In this document: piece by piece, positions 10,269 to 18,386 of the stretch
Layout of the letters: each line of letters begins with the position of its first letter
How positions within the stretch are numbered: the first letter of the stretch is position 1
Virus record (IMG/VR): IMGVR_UViG_3300047371_000062
Coordinates: 1-26,720 of that record
Reading direction: 5' to 3' (one strand)
DNA: 26,720 nucleotides
From: a virus
Program-made: the position numbers and the translations under genes
Notes under the pieces: generated by a model
The model's database searches: none
What the model was told of the DNA's origin: nothing
The model's input: the letters and a program-made list of their open reading frames with translations, nothing else

Positions 10269-11464
10269 TATGCTGTATTTCCTTTACCTGTAACAAATGT
10301 TTCTTGGTTATCAACACCCAACCATGGATGCTTCTCTGGAACTCTACTTGCAACACTAACTTTAACATTTTGGTTTTGAGTTTGATTTTGTATTGTTGTT
10401 TTTGTAGCTGGTGTAGGTTCTGGTCCATTCATATCTATTCTTGCACCTTTAATAATTTGGTTACCTGCTACAGTTAAATTATAATTTACGTCACTTTGTA
10501 TATTTAAATCAACTGCACTATAGATATCAATACTTCCAACACTTGTTTCTAATTTTAAACCATCACCACCTGTGCTTTTTATATTAACACCCATTTCTGC
10601 CTGCATATTAATACTGCCTTTAGCATGAACGTTATAGTCGCCTTCTGTGTGAACACTTACTCCACCCTTGCTATAAACATCAACTCTACCTTGTTGATCC
10701 ATTTCAATCCAAGCATCGCCATTCTGTGTTGTAACAAAAATAAAACCTTTAGTGTCTTCAAGTAATACTTGAGCACCACCATGTGTTCTTAATCTAATAT
10801 TTTTACTATTACCTTTTTCGTCTCCATCGTCCATTGTAAAAGTATGTCCACCACGTGTTGTTATACCAAACACTTTACTTGGACTTTCTCTTCTAGCACT
10901 ACTCTGACTATGTCCTCTTGTATAATCTAAACTTAATCCTTGTTCGTTTAATACTGCCTGAAACCATTCATTCATTGGTTTAGTATCTGCATCATTTTGA
11001 TCATATGGGTTTTTTTCAACTGCTGGACCTAAACTCTTTTCTCCGTTAGCATAAATTTGTCCACTAGCATTTCCACCCATCATAGAGTTTCTATCTTTGG
11101 CTATAAGGCTTCCTACTACAATACCTTGTTCTAAACTACTTGTATATGCAACTAGTACATTTGTTCCTACTTCTGGTGGCTGTGGCCAAAATCCATAACT
11201 TACAGGAGCTTGTGCTTCTTTGGTTGCGTCATCGCCACTATCTTTAATTTGTGTATGCCCACCCATGGGTATTGATAGTAAACAAATTCTATCTGTGTCT
11301 TTGGAACCAAAATCTGATATTCTAACTTTAATCCTGCCAGTATATAACGAGTCACTGTTTTCTGTAACTTCACCTATGTATAGTCCACTTAAATTATTAA
11401 TGTTAAGAGCAGTATTTGCTTTTACATCATTACTAACTTTAACTCCATCATGTTTATAACTCAT
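10268..11464 (-). CDS. 5: baseplate central spike gp5 (OB fold plus beta-helix, no internal lysozyme)
   Basis: This is the spike protein at the tip of the tail tube. Residues about 22-125 look like the gp5/VgrG N-terminal OB fold (LYIGEVTEN, GRIKVRISDFGS, FWPQPPEVGTNVLVAY, QGIVVGSLIAKD). Residues about 195-350 form a run of short repeats such as FIFVTTQNGDAWIEMDQQGR, VDVYSKGGVSVHTEGDYNVH and INMQAEMGVNIKSTGGDGLK, typical of the triple-stranded beta-helix. T4 gp5 (575 aa) carries a lysozyme domain between these two parts; here, at 398 aa, it is absent. I chose ATG 11464 because it follows the upstream stop (11468-11466) and has GGAGG eight bases away. A more upstream in-frame ATG at 11482 would overlap the preceding gene and lies before that ribosome site. 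Confidence 0.88.
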   Translation of the reverse strand: MSYKHDGVKVSNDVKANTALNINNLSGLYIGEVTENSDSLYTGRIKVRISDFGSKDTDRICLLSIPMGGHTQIKDSGDDATKEAQAPVSYGFWPQPPEVGTNVLVAYTSSLEQGIVVGSLIAKDRNSMMGGNASGQIYANGEKSLGPAVEKNPYDQNDADTKPMNEWFQAVLNEQGLSLDYTRGHSQSSARRESPSKVFGITTRGGHTFTMDDGDEKGNSKNIRLRTHGGAQVLLEDTKGFIFVTTQNGDAWIEMDQQGRVDVYSKGGVSVHTEGDYNVHAKGSINMQAEMGVNIKSTGGDGLKLETSVGSIDIYSAVDLNIQSDVNYNLTVAGNQIIKGARIDMNGPEPTPATKTTIQNQTQNQNVKVSVASRVPEKHPWLGVDNQETFVTGKGNTA

Positions 11465-11465
11465 A

Positions 11466-13934
11466 TTATGTTCCTCCATCAAAGAATGTGCTGTTTACTG
11501 CTTTTTCTTTCATTGGTGTGCCTACATATTTGTTTTCACTTGTTGGTGCAGGTGCACTACCATCTGTTATTTGTATTAATTGATTCAATACTAATCCAGG
11601 ATTAGTTAGTGGATCCTTAAATCCTATTAGATTTTGAGTAAACCTTCCACTTTGAAATCTACTTTCTATACTAGTTATCTTGTATACTCCAGTTGAAACT
11701 AAATCAACTGGGCCTCTAACTTGTTTTTCTAGTAAATCGTCTGGATTGGGATTATAATTTAATAATGTTATCATTAGAGAATCTGTTGACGGCAATGGTG
11801 ATTTATCTGTTCCTTGTACATGAGCTCTAAATGTATTACCTTGCCAAAATGGATCTCCTTTTATTTCAATGTTAAAGTTAATCGCATCAGCACTTCTCAT
11901 TGCTATAGCTCCAAGCCTTTGAGCATATAACGTATCACTATTATCGTTTTCGTTTTTTTGTTGCTCTTCAACACCTAATGGTTTGTCTACATATTGAACT
12001 AAATCAATATAGTCAGTCATTGGATTGTAATCAGTATCTTCTAAGTACTTGGTAGCTTTAGTTGGGTTTGAACTGGTGTATTGTTGTCTACCTTCTGAAT
12101 GATATACTCCATCTAATGGAATTCTTGATGTAACATATAATTGTTCTATGTCAAGACTATAGTTTAGTACCTCGGTATTCATTCCTGAATACAAGTAACT
12201 ATACGATTTACATATAGATAAGTTTTTTAATCTTTGTTTTTGAAATGCTTGGTTCTGTAATCTTTCTATATCTTTCTTTTTATTCATACTTGCACCAGTG
12301 CTATCTGTGTATATACCAATTTTAAATGTAATTTTTTTATGTTCAAGTTGGCCTGTTTTTTCATCTCTTATTCCAAATTTTATATCTAGGTCAACAATTA
12401 TACTAAGAGTTATTCCTGTTTCTTCATTAACTTTTTTAACGTATGCGGCCCAGGCTGGACAGTTACGTTCAATTTGTCTTTTAATTTCTGGACCTAATGC
12501 AGTTGATGCATTAATTGATGCTTCTCTCACATCTGCATCGTCCATAGCATTGGCCATACCAGCGCCTTTGTCTGCGTTAGCTGTTGAACCCCACGCTTTT
12601 AATTTTAAACTAAAGTCTCCAATTTGTTCTCCTGATTTAGTGTCTTGAGCTAATATACCAGATATGTCACTAGTTTTATCAAAAAGAATTTCAATTTCTT
12701 TTGGCGGTTTAACTCCGTTCTTAACTTCATTAGGATGTAACTTATTAAGTTCAGCTTTATTAAATGCTGTCACTAAACCTTCAGCAAATGCTTGAACTGT
12801 ATTTACTTTAGGTATAAGCAAATCAACGGTTGTAATTGATTCTACCTGTGCTTGTTTAATCATACTAAATGCAATAATATTGTATCTAGTTCCTTCTGGT
12901 CCTGTTTGACTTCTTACTTGATTTATTTTTATAGGATAGAAAAATGCATTAGGATATTTTACACTACCACCTGTTTCAAAATCTCTGCCTAAGAATTCTA
13001 ATTTTAATACATAATGTTGTGATGGTAAGCTATATGGATTTCCTAGAGACTTTCCAACTTTTAAAATTCTATCTAAAAAAGTAAATCCCAATGGCTCCAT
13101 AAGATCAAATTGTATAACACCTGGAGTAGTATTACCATGTTCCATTCCTGGTACCACTCTTTGTATCATAGCAAAGTTATCCATTGCAAACTCAGTAGTA
13201 ACACCTGTCTGTGCTATTATCTTTGCATTGTTATTGTTAATAGCCGCTGTATCTGATCCTTCTAATAAACTTGGATCATTAAATATTTTACTATTAGTAA
13301 TATAAAAAGTCCATCTGTATGTAGGACTATCAACTGTACTTAACCAGTTTTCTGTTGATAAGTTAAATAAGTTTTTTTGCTTTGCTCTAGCACCAGCTTT
13401 TAATGCTTTCTTTTTCAGTGCCGCATCTTCAGCTTTGGCTACTTCTGCATCTTTAATAATTTTATCTTTGTATACAAGTGTTTCGCCATCGGTTTCTAAC
13501 TTGGCAAAATCAACGTCTTTTGGATCTTTTCCGTTTGCCATTGCTACACCGCTGTCAATCATTTGATCAGTGAACTTATTATTTCTACCTTCCACTTCTG
13601 TCATTGACTTTAGTAACTTTTTTGTAAGAGCTGGATTTGATTCTAGATTACCTAAATCAGCATCTGGATCAACTCCAAGGTCTTTAGCAACTTTGTCTAC
13701 ATATGCTGGTGTATTGTTCCCGTCACCTGGAGGTGCCCATCGTGTTATAAGATCTCTAACACTTTTATTATTATATTTTGTATTTGATGTGTATAAATTT
13801 TTAGCCGCGGCTCTATAACCATATTCGGGTTTTGAAAAGACTTCAAAGCCTTTGTTATTGCCAACCTTGCCTAACCAATCAGCATCGCTTTTTCTGATGT
13901 TAAGCGGATTAAAATTTTTATAATTTAAGTCCAT
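11466..13934 (-). CDS. baseplate hub structural protein with N-terminal lysozyme-like (NPLNIR-type) domain
   Basis: This 822-aa protein appears to be a fusion. Residues about 5-95 contain YKNFNPLNIR, a W-x-G pair, GFEVFSKPEYGYRAAAKNL and RDLITRWAPPGDGNNTPAYV. This pattern is typical of phage lytic-transglycosylase-like virion domains that open the cell wall during injection. Residues about 150-190 form a Lys/Ala-rich linker. The remaining roughly 630 residues (for example TYRWTFYITNSKIFND, FDLMEPLGFTFLDRI and YPIKINQVRSQTGPEGTRYN) resemble hub or tail-tip proteins of marine T4-like phages, which may play the gp27 role under gp5. It starts at a TAATG overlap with gp53, and gp5 follows within two bases. 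Its last codons contain gp5's ribosome site. The lytic domain here could replace the lysozyme missing from gp5. The hub assignment is partly inference. Confidence 0.68.
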   Translation of the reverse strand: MDLNYKNFNPLNIRKSDADWLGKVGNNKGFEVFSKPEYGYRAAAKNLYTSNTKYNNKSVRDLITRWAPPGDGNNTPAYVDKVAKDLGVDPDADLGNLESNPALTKKLLKSMTEVEGRNNKFTDQMIDSGVAMANGKDPKDVDFAKLETDGETLVYKDKIIKDAEVAKAEDAALKKKALKAGARAKQKNLFNLSTENWLSTVDSPTYRWTFYITNSKIFNDPSLLEGSDTAAINNNNAKIIAQTGVTTEFAMDNFAMIQRVVPGMEHGNTTPGVIQFDLMEPLGFTFLDRILKVGKSLGNPYSLPSQHYVLKLEFLGRDFETGGSVKYPNAFFYPIKINQVRSQTGPEGTRYNIIAFSMIKQAQVESITTVDLLIPKVNTVQAFAEGLVTAFNKAELNKLHPNEVKNGVKPPKEIEILFDKTSDISGILAQDTKSGEQIGDFSLKLKAWGSTANADKGAGMANAMDDADVREASINASTALGPEIKRQIERNCPAWAAYVKKVNEETGITLSIIVDLDIKFGIRDEKTGQLEHKKITFKIGIYTDSTGASMNKKKDIERLQNQAFQKQRLKNLSICKSYSYLYSGMNTEVLNYSLDIEQLYVTSRIPLDGVYHSEGRQQYTSSNPTKATKYLEDTDYNPMTDYIDLVQYVDKPLGVEEQQKNENDNSDTLYAQRLGAIAMRSADAINFNIEIKGDPFWQGNTFRAHVQGTDKSPLPSTDSLMITLLNYNPNPDDLLEKQVRGPVDLVSTGVYKITSIESRFQSGRFTQNLIGFKDPLTNPGLVLNQLIQITDGSAPAPTSENKYVGTPMKEKAVNSTFFDGGT

Positions 13935-14218
13935 TACGAGAACCTTACTGGAACTTTTATTGTGATACCTTCTTTAAAATCTATAATAGGGTCTTTTAGT
14001 TTATCTTGATTAAACAACGAAAACACCCACCATAACTTTGCATTGCCATATAATTCATGTGCTAACAAGTCTGGTTTATTTTGATGTTTTAGTTCTAGTT
14101 TAATACTTTTTGTAGAAGTGCTATCAATATCAATAGAATCAATATTTAAATGATCTAAATATTTTTCACCTACTACTTCTGTATTTCTATATAAACTATC
14201 TGATGAGTAAGTAGCCAT
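13934..14218 (-). CDS. 53: baseplate wedge protein gp53
   Basis: This 94-aa protein fits the LysM-like core of gp53. The central ELKHQNKPDLLAHELYG-N-KLWWVF-LFN segment (residues about 42-70) and DPIIDFKEGITIKVP near the end are the hallmark of this family, in which a short fold binds gp6/gp25 at the wedge core. T4 gp53 is 196 aa, so this is a minimal version. The start overlaps the preceding stop (TAATG), and the next gene begins with the same overlap, showing a tightly coupled operon. Its place beside hub, spike and tube-cap genes agrees with a baseplate role. Confidence 0.82.
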   Translation of the reverse strand: MATYSSDSLYRNTEVVGEKYLDHLNIDSIDIDSTSTKSIKLELKHQNKPDLLAHELYGNAKLWWVFSLFNQDKLKDPIIDFKEGITIKVPVRFS

Positions 14219-14838
14219 TAAATGAATCCTCCTTTATTTCCACCTTTCAAAAGATGTCCGCCTGAGTAAGTTTGAATATTAAATTCTTTTTTAATATTAG
14301 CTGGAGGAAGTTGCGGAACTAAATCTATTGAAGCTAATAATAATGTTGGAACTGTAGTACTTTGATCATTTCCAATATCTACATCAACATAGTCACTGTC
14401 TTCAACTAGTGTGTAGTTAAAGTTTCTCATTATTACTGGCACATAACTTGCATGAACAATTCCATATGCACTAAATTTTAAAATAGGTGGTGGTGTTCCA
14501 GCCGTCTCTGATCGTTGTTCACCAAAATCACCTTTGGTGCAAGATTTAAAAAAATGTATTGCCGCCGCAGTATATTTTGCTTCTTCTATAGTGTTTGAAG
14601 AAAACAATGCAGTAACGTTGATAGTAGGGTTAGCAGTATTCATATAATAATTTTGTTGGTATTGAGATCCTTGTACTTCGTAGGCTCCGTAGTTAGCATT
14701 ATGTGAAAACTGAATAGTAGGAGTGTAAGGAAATAAAACCCCACCTATTTCGTTTAATGGTTTTAATATGCCAAAATTCATACTAAAAGGTTTACCCTTT
14801 TGTTTCATTACTAATTTTACTTTATTTTTAACAGTCAT
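14218..14838 (-). CDS. gp48/gp54-like baseplate tail tube cap protein
   Basis: This 206-aa protein has a pattern I associate with tail-tube-cap or tube-initiator proteins of marine T4-like phages: FPYTPTIQFSHNANYGAYEV (residues about 36-55), then ITEAEYTAA-like EEAKYTAAAIHFFKSCTKGD and GTPPPILKFSAYG, followed by VPVIMRNFNYTLVEDSDYVD. In T4 gp48 and gp54 (364 and 320 aa) cap the hub and seed tube polymerisation. The fold is related to the tube protein gp19. The protein here is shorter, and I cannot decide between gp48 and gp54. It is joined to the upstream and downstream genes by TAATG overlaps. Confidence 0.65.
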   Translation of the reverse strand: MTVKNKVKLVMKQKGKPFSMNFGILKPLNEIGGVLFPYTPTIQFSHNANYGAYEVQGSQYQQNYYMNTANPTINVTALFSSNTIEEAKYTAAAIHFFKSCTKGDFGEQRSETAGTPPPILKFSAYGIVHASYVPVIMRNFNYTLVEDSDYVDVDIGNDQSTTVPTLLLASIDLVPQLPPANIKKEFNIQTYSGGHLLKGGNKGGFI

Positions 14839-15446
14839 TATTTTAGTCTATTCTCAATAAAAGCAAATATGTTCTCATCAAATTTTCCAAAGAACTGATT
14901 GAACGCTTTTACTTTTTCTTGTTTATCAACTTCACTTGCCATAACTTTTCTAAAGTCACTTGCACTCATTCCACCTTGCATAATTGGAGCGACATATACA
15001 TATCCTCGTTCATTTGCAGTAGGAACTAATTCGTTCATATCTTTTGGTAAGTCGTGTAAGAAACCTTTTCCAGTTTCTAACCTTGCCGCGTCTTTTTGTC
15101 CATATACAAGAATAGTAGCAGTATTGCTAGGGTCTTTGCCTACTGCTGACAAGTCTGGTCTATATGGATTTGTCTTAACAATCTTGTCTGCTGGTATGCC
15201 AAACATCTTACTCATTATAGAAGACTTTTCATCAAATGTAAAAGGATCTTCTCCATAATTACCGCCTGCATGGGCTTTTTGAGCTTTTTGACTGAAAGTA
15301 GTAGCGATAAATACGTTATCGGCACCAAACTTACTTACTAGATGTTTGTAGACATCACGATGTCCTTGGTGCATAGGTTGGAACCTTCCACCATAGAAAA
15401 CAGCTATATTGTCAACACTTTCTTTTAATATTTCGTTAATTAGCAT
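14838..15446 (-). CDS. HxGH nucleotidyltransferase (NMN adenylyltransferase-like)
   Basis: This 202-aa protein has the clear signature of the HxGH nucleotidyltransferase superfamily. FYGGRFQPMHQGHRDVYKHL (residues about 17-36) contains the G-x-F-x-P-x-H-x-G-H loop that binds the nucleotide phosphates, and SASDFRKVM (161-169) corresponds to the C-terminal I-S-x-T-x-x-R motif. These enzymes transfer a nucleotidyl group, for example to NMN or pantetheine phosphate; the substrate cannot be told here. It is the first gene of the baseplate operon, preceded by a late promoter and a GGAGAG ribosome site seven bases before ATG 15446. A metabolic or modifying enzyme leading a late structural operon is unexpected. 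It could act in NAD metabolism or on virion parts. Confidence 0.78.
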   Translation of the reverse strand: MLINEILKESVDNIAVFYGGRFQPMHQGHRDVYKHLVSKFGADNVFIATTFSQKAQKAHAGGNYGEDPFTFDEKSSIMSKMFGIPADKIVKTNPYRPDLSAVGKDPSNTATILVYGQKDAARLETGKGFLHDLPKDMNELVPTANERGYVYVAPIMQGGMSASDFRKVMASEVDKQEKVKAFNQFFGKFDENIFAFIENRLK

Positions 15447-15467
15447 ATTACGACTCTCCGTTACTAC

Positions 15468-15475
15468 TATTTATC
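15468..15475 (-). promoter_or_regulatory. T4-type late promoter GATAAATA for the baseplate operon
   Basis: The minus strand reads GATAAATA, matching the NATAAATA late motif. The expected start is near 15462, followed by GGAGAG (15459-15454) and ATG 15446. It stands at the head of the whole minus-strand structural operon. Confidence 0.65.
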
Positions 15476-15490
15476 AAATTAAAAAACCGG

Positions 15491-15519
15491 TTGACTTTGG
15501 GTAGGGATTCAACTATAAT
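15491..15519 (+). promoter_or_regulatory. sigma70-type early promoter of the gp55-gp46 operon
   Basis: TTGACT (15491-15496), a 17-base spacer and a perfect TATAAT (15514-15519) predict a strong host-sigma70 promoter with a start near 15526. It lies back to back with the late promoter of the minus-strand operon and 50 to 80 bases upstream of the gp55 gene. Confidence 0.85.
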
Positions 15520-15535
15520 AAGCATATCAAAAGAT

Positions 15536-15551
15536 AGAATTAAGAAATTCT
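15536..15551 (+). promoter_or_regulatory. leader hairpin in front of gp55
   Basis: AGAATT (15536-15541) and AATTCT (15546-15551) form a six-pair stem with an AAGA loop in the 5' leader. It ends eight bases before the GGAAAG ribosome site (15559-15564). All pairs but one are A-T, so it is weak. It might tune translation of the late sigma factor. Confidence 0.35.
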
Positions 15552-15570
15552 AATATCCGGAAAGATTTAA

Positions 15571-16458
15571 ATGAACAGACCTAAGAGACAGTTTTATTTG
15601 ACTAATAAGGACTTGTTAAGAGAGATCCACAAAAGTAAGATGTCTTATTGTTGGACTAAAACGGATGAGTTCTCTCATTTTGACATTATTGTTGAAGACA
15701 TCAAAGATCTTAAAAAACGAACAGTATTAGCAGAAGCAAAACAAAACAGAGCAACACGATTACAAAAACAAGCACACGAAGCTGAAGTAATTAGATGGGA
15801 GCAAGGGTTAACTGGTAAAAAAACTAAACCAAGAGTAGCCGACTTTGCAGTTGATGTTAAGAGTATAAAAGATTCTGATGTTGTAGTAAGAGTAATGACA
15901 TTTGAACACGTACCTTTAGAAAATAGAAAAAACAAACCAAAAACAGAAGCAGACCTTCACGCAAAATGTAACTTCCCACCATTTAAGCATTATGCTAAAG
16001 ATGATGATAAAAAATGGCAAGAAGTAGGAAGATCACATTGGGAAGGTGGAGTAGATAATGGACACTTTAATGTAGGACATGGAAAGACTAGTGACAATTT
16101 AGCTCGTATGTATATCAAGTTATGTGAACGATATAGTATGCGTGGTAACTGGCGTGGTTATACATATGTAGATGAGATGCGAGGACAAGCACTATTACAA
16201 CTTGCACAAATTGGATTACAATTTAATGAACTTAAAAGTAATAATCCATTTGCATATTATACAGCCGCAATTAATAATAGCTTTACTAGAGTTCTTAATT
16301 TAGAAAAAAGAAGTCAAAATATTAGAGATGATTTATTAGAAGAAGAAGGCTTAAACCCTAGTCATACTAGAACTTTTAATGCACAATGGGAAGCTGATCA
16401 AGAACGAAGAGAAAAAGAAAAAAACAAACCAATTATACCAAGTCCATTATCAAAATAG
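15571..16458 (+). CDS. 55: late-transcription sigma factor gp55 with a large insertion
   Basis: gp55 directs host RNA polymerase to late promoters. Two blocks match T4 gp55. The N-terminal RQFYLTNKDLLREI (residues 6-19) corresponds to T4 YNYVNNKELLQAI. The core at residues 177-250 (RGNWRGYTYVDEM, then NNPFAYYTAAINNSFTRVLN) corresponds to T4 SGYTQSWKQEM and NPHAYITQACFNAFVQRI. T4 has roughly 45 residues between these blocks, whereas here there are about 180, so about 130 residues are inserted; a charged, helix-prone stretch occupies 47-78. The C-terminus is short (ends PIIPSPLSK) and lacks an obvious T4-like clamp-binding tail such as SPSLDFL. It is the first gene after the early promoter. Several NATAAATA sites in this window would be its targets. 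Confidence 0.85.
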   Translation: MNRPKRQFYLTNKDLLREIHKSKMSYCWTKTDEFSHFDIIVEDIKDLKKRTVLAEAKQNRATRLQKQAHEAEVIRWEQGLTGKKTKPRVADFAVDVKSIKDSDVVVRVMTFEHVPLENRKNKPKTEADLHAKCNFPPFKHYAKDDDKKWQEVGRSHWEGGVDNGHFNVGHGKTSDNLARMYIKLCERYSMRGNWRGYTYVDEMRGQALLQLAQIGLQFNELKSNNPFAYYTAAINNSFTRVLNLEKRSQNIRDDLLEEEGLNPSHTRTFNAQWEADQERREKEKNKPIIPSPLSK

Positions 16459-16466
16459 GAGACTAA

Positions 16467-17354
16467 ATGATTACAGTAGTATACGGTAGTTATAACGGTA
16501 CCCAAGATAGCATAGCTTGGTGGTTATGTAATTCTACAACTAAGAACATTGGTCCACAAGTATATGAGTTTTTACCAGACACTTATAAATGGACTGGTCA
16601 AGCTGGTCATCGTAGTGGTATGATTTTAGACAGAATTAGACACGAAGAGTATACTGACTGTCATAGACTTATGGAAAATATACGTGGTGACATTATTGCA
16701 CCAATGCGTAAGTTTGAAAAAGATTATGATATGTTATTGTGGAGTAATTTCTTTGGTAACTTAAAACATCAAGATCAAAAAATAGAATGTGATAAACTTA
16801 TTATATGTGATCAAGATACTTACGAAGATGCTCTTCATTATGTAACTACTCATGCCTTTGGAAATTTAGACAAAGACGCCATTGATGAGCATAGTGAACT
16901 ATGGTGGACTGATCACAAATTAGTAAATGACAAGGTAACAGATAATTGGAAAAAAGTATGGTATGACACATACCATCAAAAGATGCATGATGAATTTGAT
17001 AAAGGTAATCTATTGTATATGTGGCAATTAAATTATATGCATTGGGATGTTAATAGTTTAATTGAAGGTAAAGATATAAAACCAACACTTGAACCTGCAG
17101 ACAACTTAAAAAGATTATTATTTGAAAAATTACTTGATAACAAATATGGAATTAGAACACATAGCACATTATGGAATAACCCAGGTGCATTATACATACG
17201 TGACCCACATTGGTTTAATGATGCTGATAAGATATTAAAATTTTTAGAAATTGAGAGATGCAGTAAACTCACTGAATCACTTGACAAATATAAACATGAG
17301 TATATAATAAGACGTGACTGGTTTGATTCATTAGTTAAGAAAACCTTTGCCTAG
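16467..17354 (+). CDS. protein of unknown function in the gp55-gp47 operon
   Basis: This 295-aa soluble protein has no family I recognise. It starts with a beta-strand-like MITVVYGSYNG, is rich in Trp, His and Asp (for example HSELWWTDHKL at about 142-152), and shows RDPHWFNDADKILKFLEIE near the C-terminus. There is no P-loop, signal peptide or membrane segment. AGGAG (16457-16461) lies five bases before the ATG and overlaps the gp55 stop, while gp47 follows after eight bases. It should be expressed early together with recombination functions. The C-terminal R-D-P-x-W-F stretch faintly recalls sulfotransferase-like or kinase-like folds, but this is not strong enough to assign. Confidence 0.8.
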   Translation: MITVVYGSYNGTQDSIAWWLCNSTTKNIGPQVYEFLPDTYKWTGQAGHRSGMILDRIRHEEYTDCHRLMENIRGDIIAPMRKFEKDYDMLLWSNFFGNLKHQDQKIECDKLIICDQDTYEDALHYVTTHAFGNLDKDAIDEHSELWWTDHKLVNDKVTDNWKKVWYDTYHQKMHDEFDKGNLLYMWQLNYMHWDVNSLIEGKDIKPTLEPADNLKRLLFEKLLDNKYGIRTHSTLWNNPGALYIRDPHWFNDADKILKFLEIERCSKLTESLDKYKHEYIIRRDWFDSLVKKTFA

Positions 17355-17362
17355 GAGAATGA

Positions 17363-18385
17363 ATGTTTTTTGATAAAGCAATGATATTTACCGATATCCA
17401 TTTCGGTATGAAAAATAACAGTAGACATCACAACCAAGACTGTGAAGATTTTATTGTATGGATGATAGATGAAGCTAAGAAACGAGGCATAACAAAATGT
17501 TTCTTCTTAGGTGACTGGCATCATAACAGAGCAAGTATTAACGTTAGTACGTTAAATTACACAACAAGTAACCTACGTAGACTCAATGAAAATTTTGAAC
17601 AAGTAATAATGATTACTGGTAATCACGATTTGTATTACAGAGAGAAACGTGAAATTCATAGTTTGTCTATGATTGAAGATTATAAAAATATAACTATGAT
17701 TAATGACAAACCTTTAGTTGAAGGTGATGTAGCATTTATTCCGTGGTTATGCGAAGACGAATGGAAGAATCTTAGAAAAATTAAATGTAAATATATGTTT
17801 GGTCATTTTGAACTACCAAGGTTCCTTATGAATGCATTAGTTGAAATGCCAGACACAGGTGGATTATCTGTAGACGATTTAGCTGGTCCTGAATTAGTAT
17901 TCAGTGGACACTTTCATAAAAGACAGCAACAAAAGAATGTAATCTATCCTGGTAACTGTTTCCCACACAATTATGCAGATGCTTGGGATGACGATAGAGG
18001 AGCAATGGTATTGGACTGGAATGGTGACATTGAATACTTACAATGGCCAGATGCACCAAAGTATAGAACACTATCATTGAGTAAACTTATTGATGATCCA
18101 GACAAGTATCTATCAGATAAAACATACTGTAGAGTAACATTAGACGTTGGTATTACATATGAAGAAGCAAACTTTATTAAAGAAACATTTGCTAAACAAT
18201 ATAATTTAAGAGAGATAGCTCTTATGCCAAGTAAAAAAGAAGAACACACTAATGATTGGAACAAGGGTGTAGATATACAAGTAGAGAATGTTGACCAAAT
18301 TGTTTTAAACCAATTAGATTCAGTACAAAGCGATACAATCAAAAAAGAATTATTAGTAGACATATACAGAGGACTTGAACGATAA
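17363..18385 (+). CDS. 47: recombination nuclease subunit gp47 (Mre11/SbcD-like)
   Basis: This 340-aa metallophosphoesterase is the nuclease partner of gp46. It processes DNA ends for recombination-dependent replication. The metal-binding motifs appear in order: FTDIHFG (D11, H13), FLGDWHH (D51), ITGNHD (N87, H88), MFGHFELP (about 147) and FSGHFHKRQ (about 178). The length equals T4 gp47 (339 aa). AGGAGA (17353-17358) is four bases before the ATG. The gp46 ATG begins one base after its stop, the standard coupling of this pair. Confidence 0.95.
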   Translation: MFFDKAMIFTDIHFGMKNNSRHHNQDCEDFIVWMIDEAKKRGITKCFFLGDWHHNRASINVSTLNYTTSNLRRLNENFEQVIMITGNHDLYYREKREIHSLSMIEDYKNITMINDKPLVEGDVAFIPWLCEDEWKNLRKIKCKYMFGHFELPRFLMNALVEMPDTGGLSVDDLAGPELVFSGHFHKRQQQKNVIYPGNCFPHNYADAWDDDRGAMVLDWNGDIEYLQWPDAPKYRTLSLSKLIDDPDKYLSDKTYCRVTLDVGITYEEANFIKETFAKQYNLREIALMPSKKEEHTNDWNKGVDIQVENVDQIVLNQLDSVQSDTIKKELLVDIYRGLER

Positions 18386-18386
18386 T

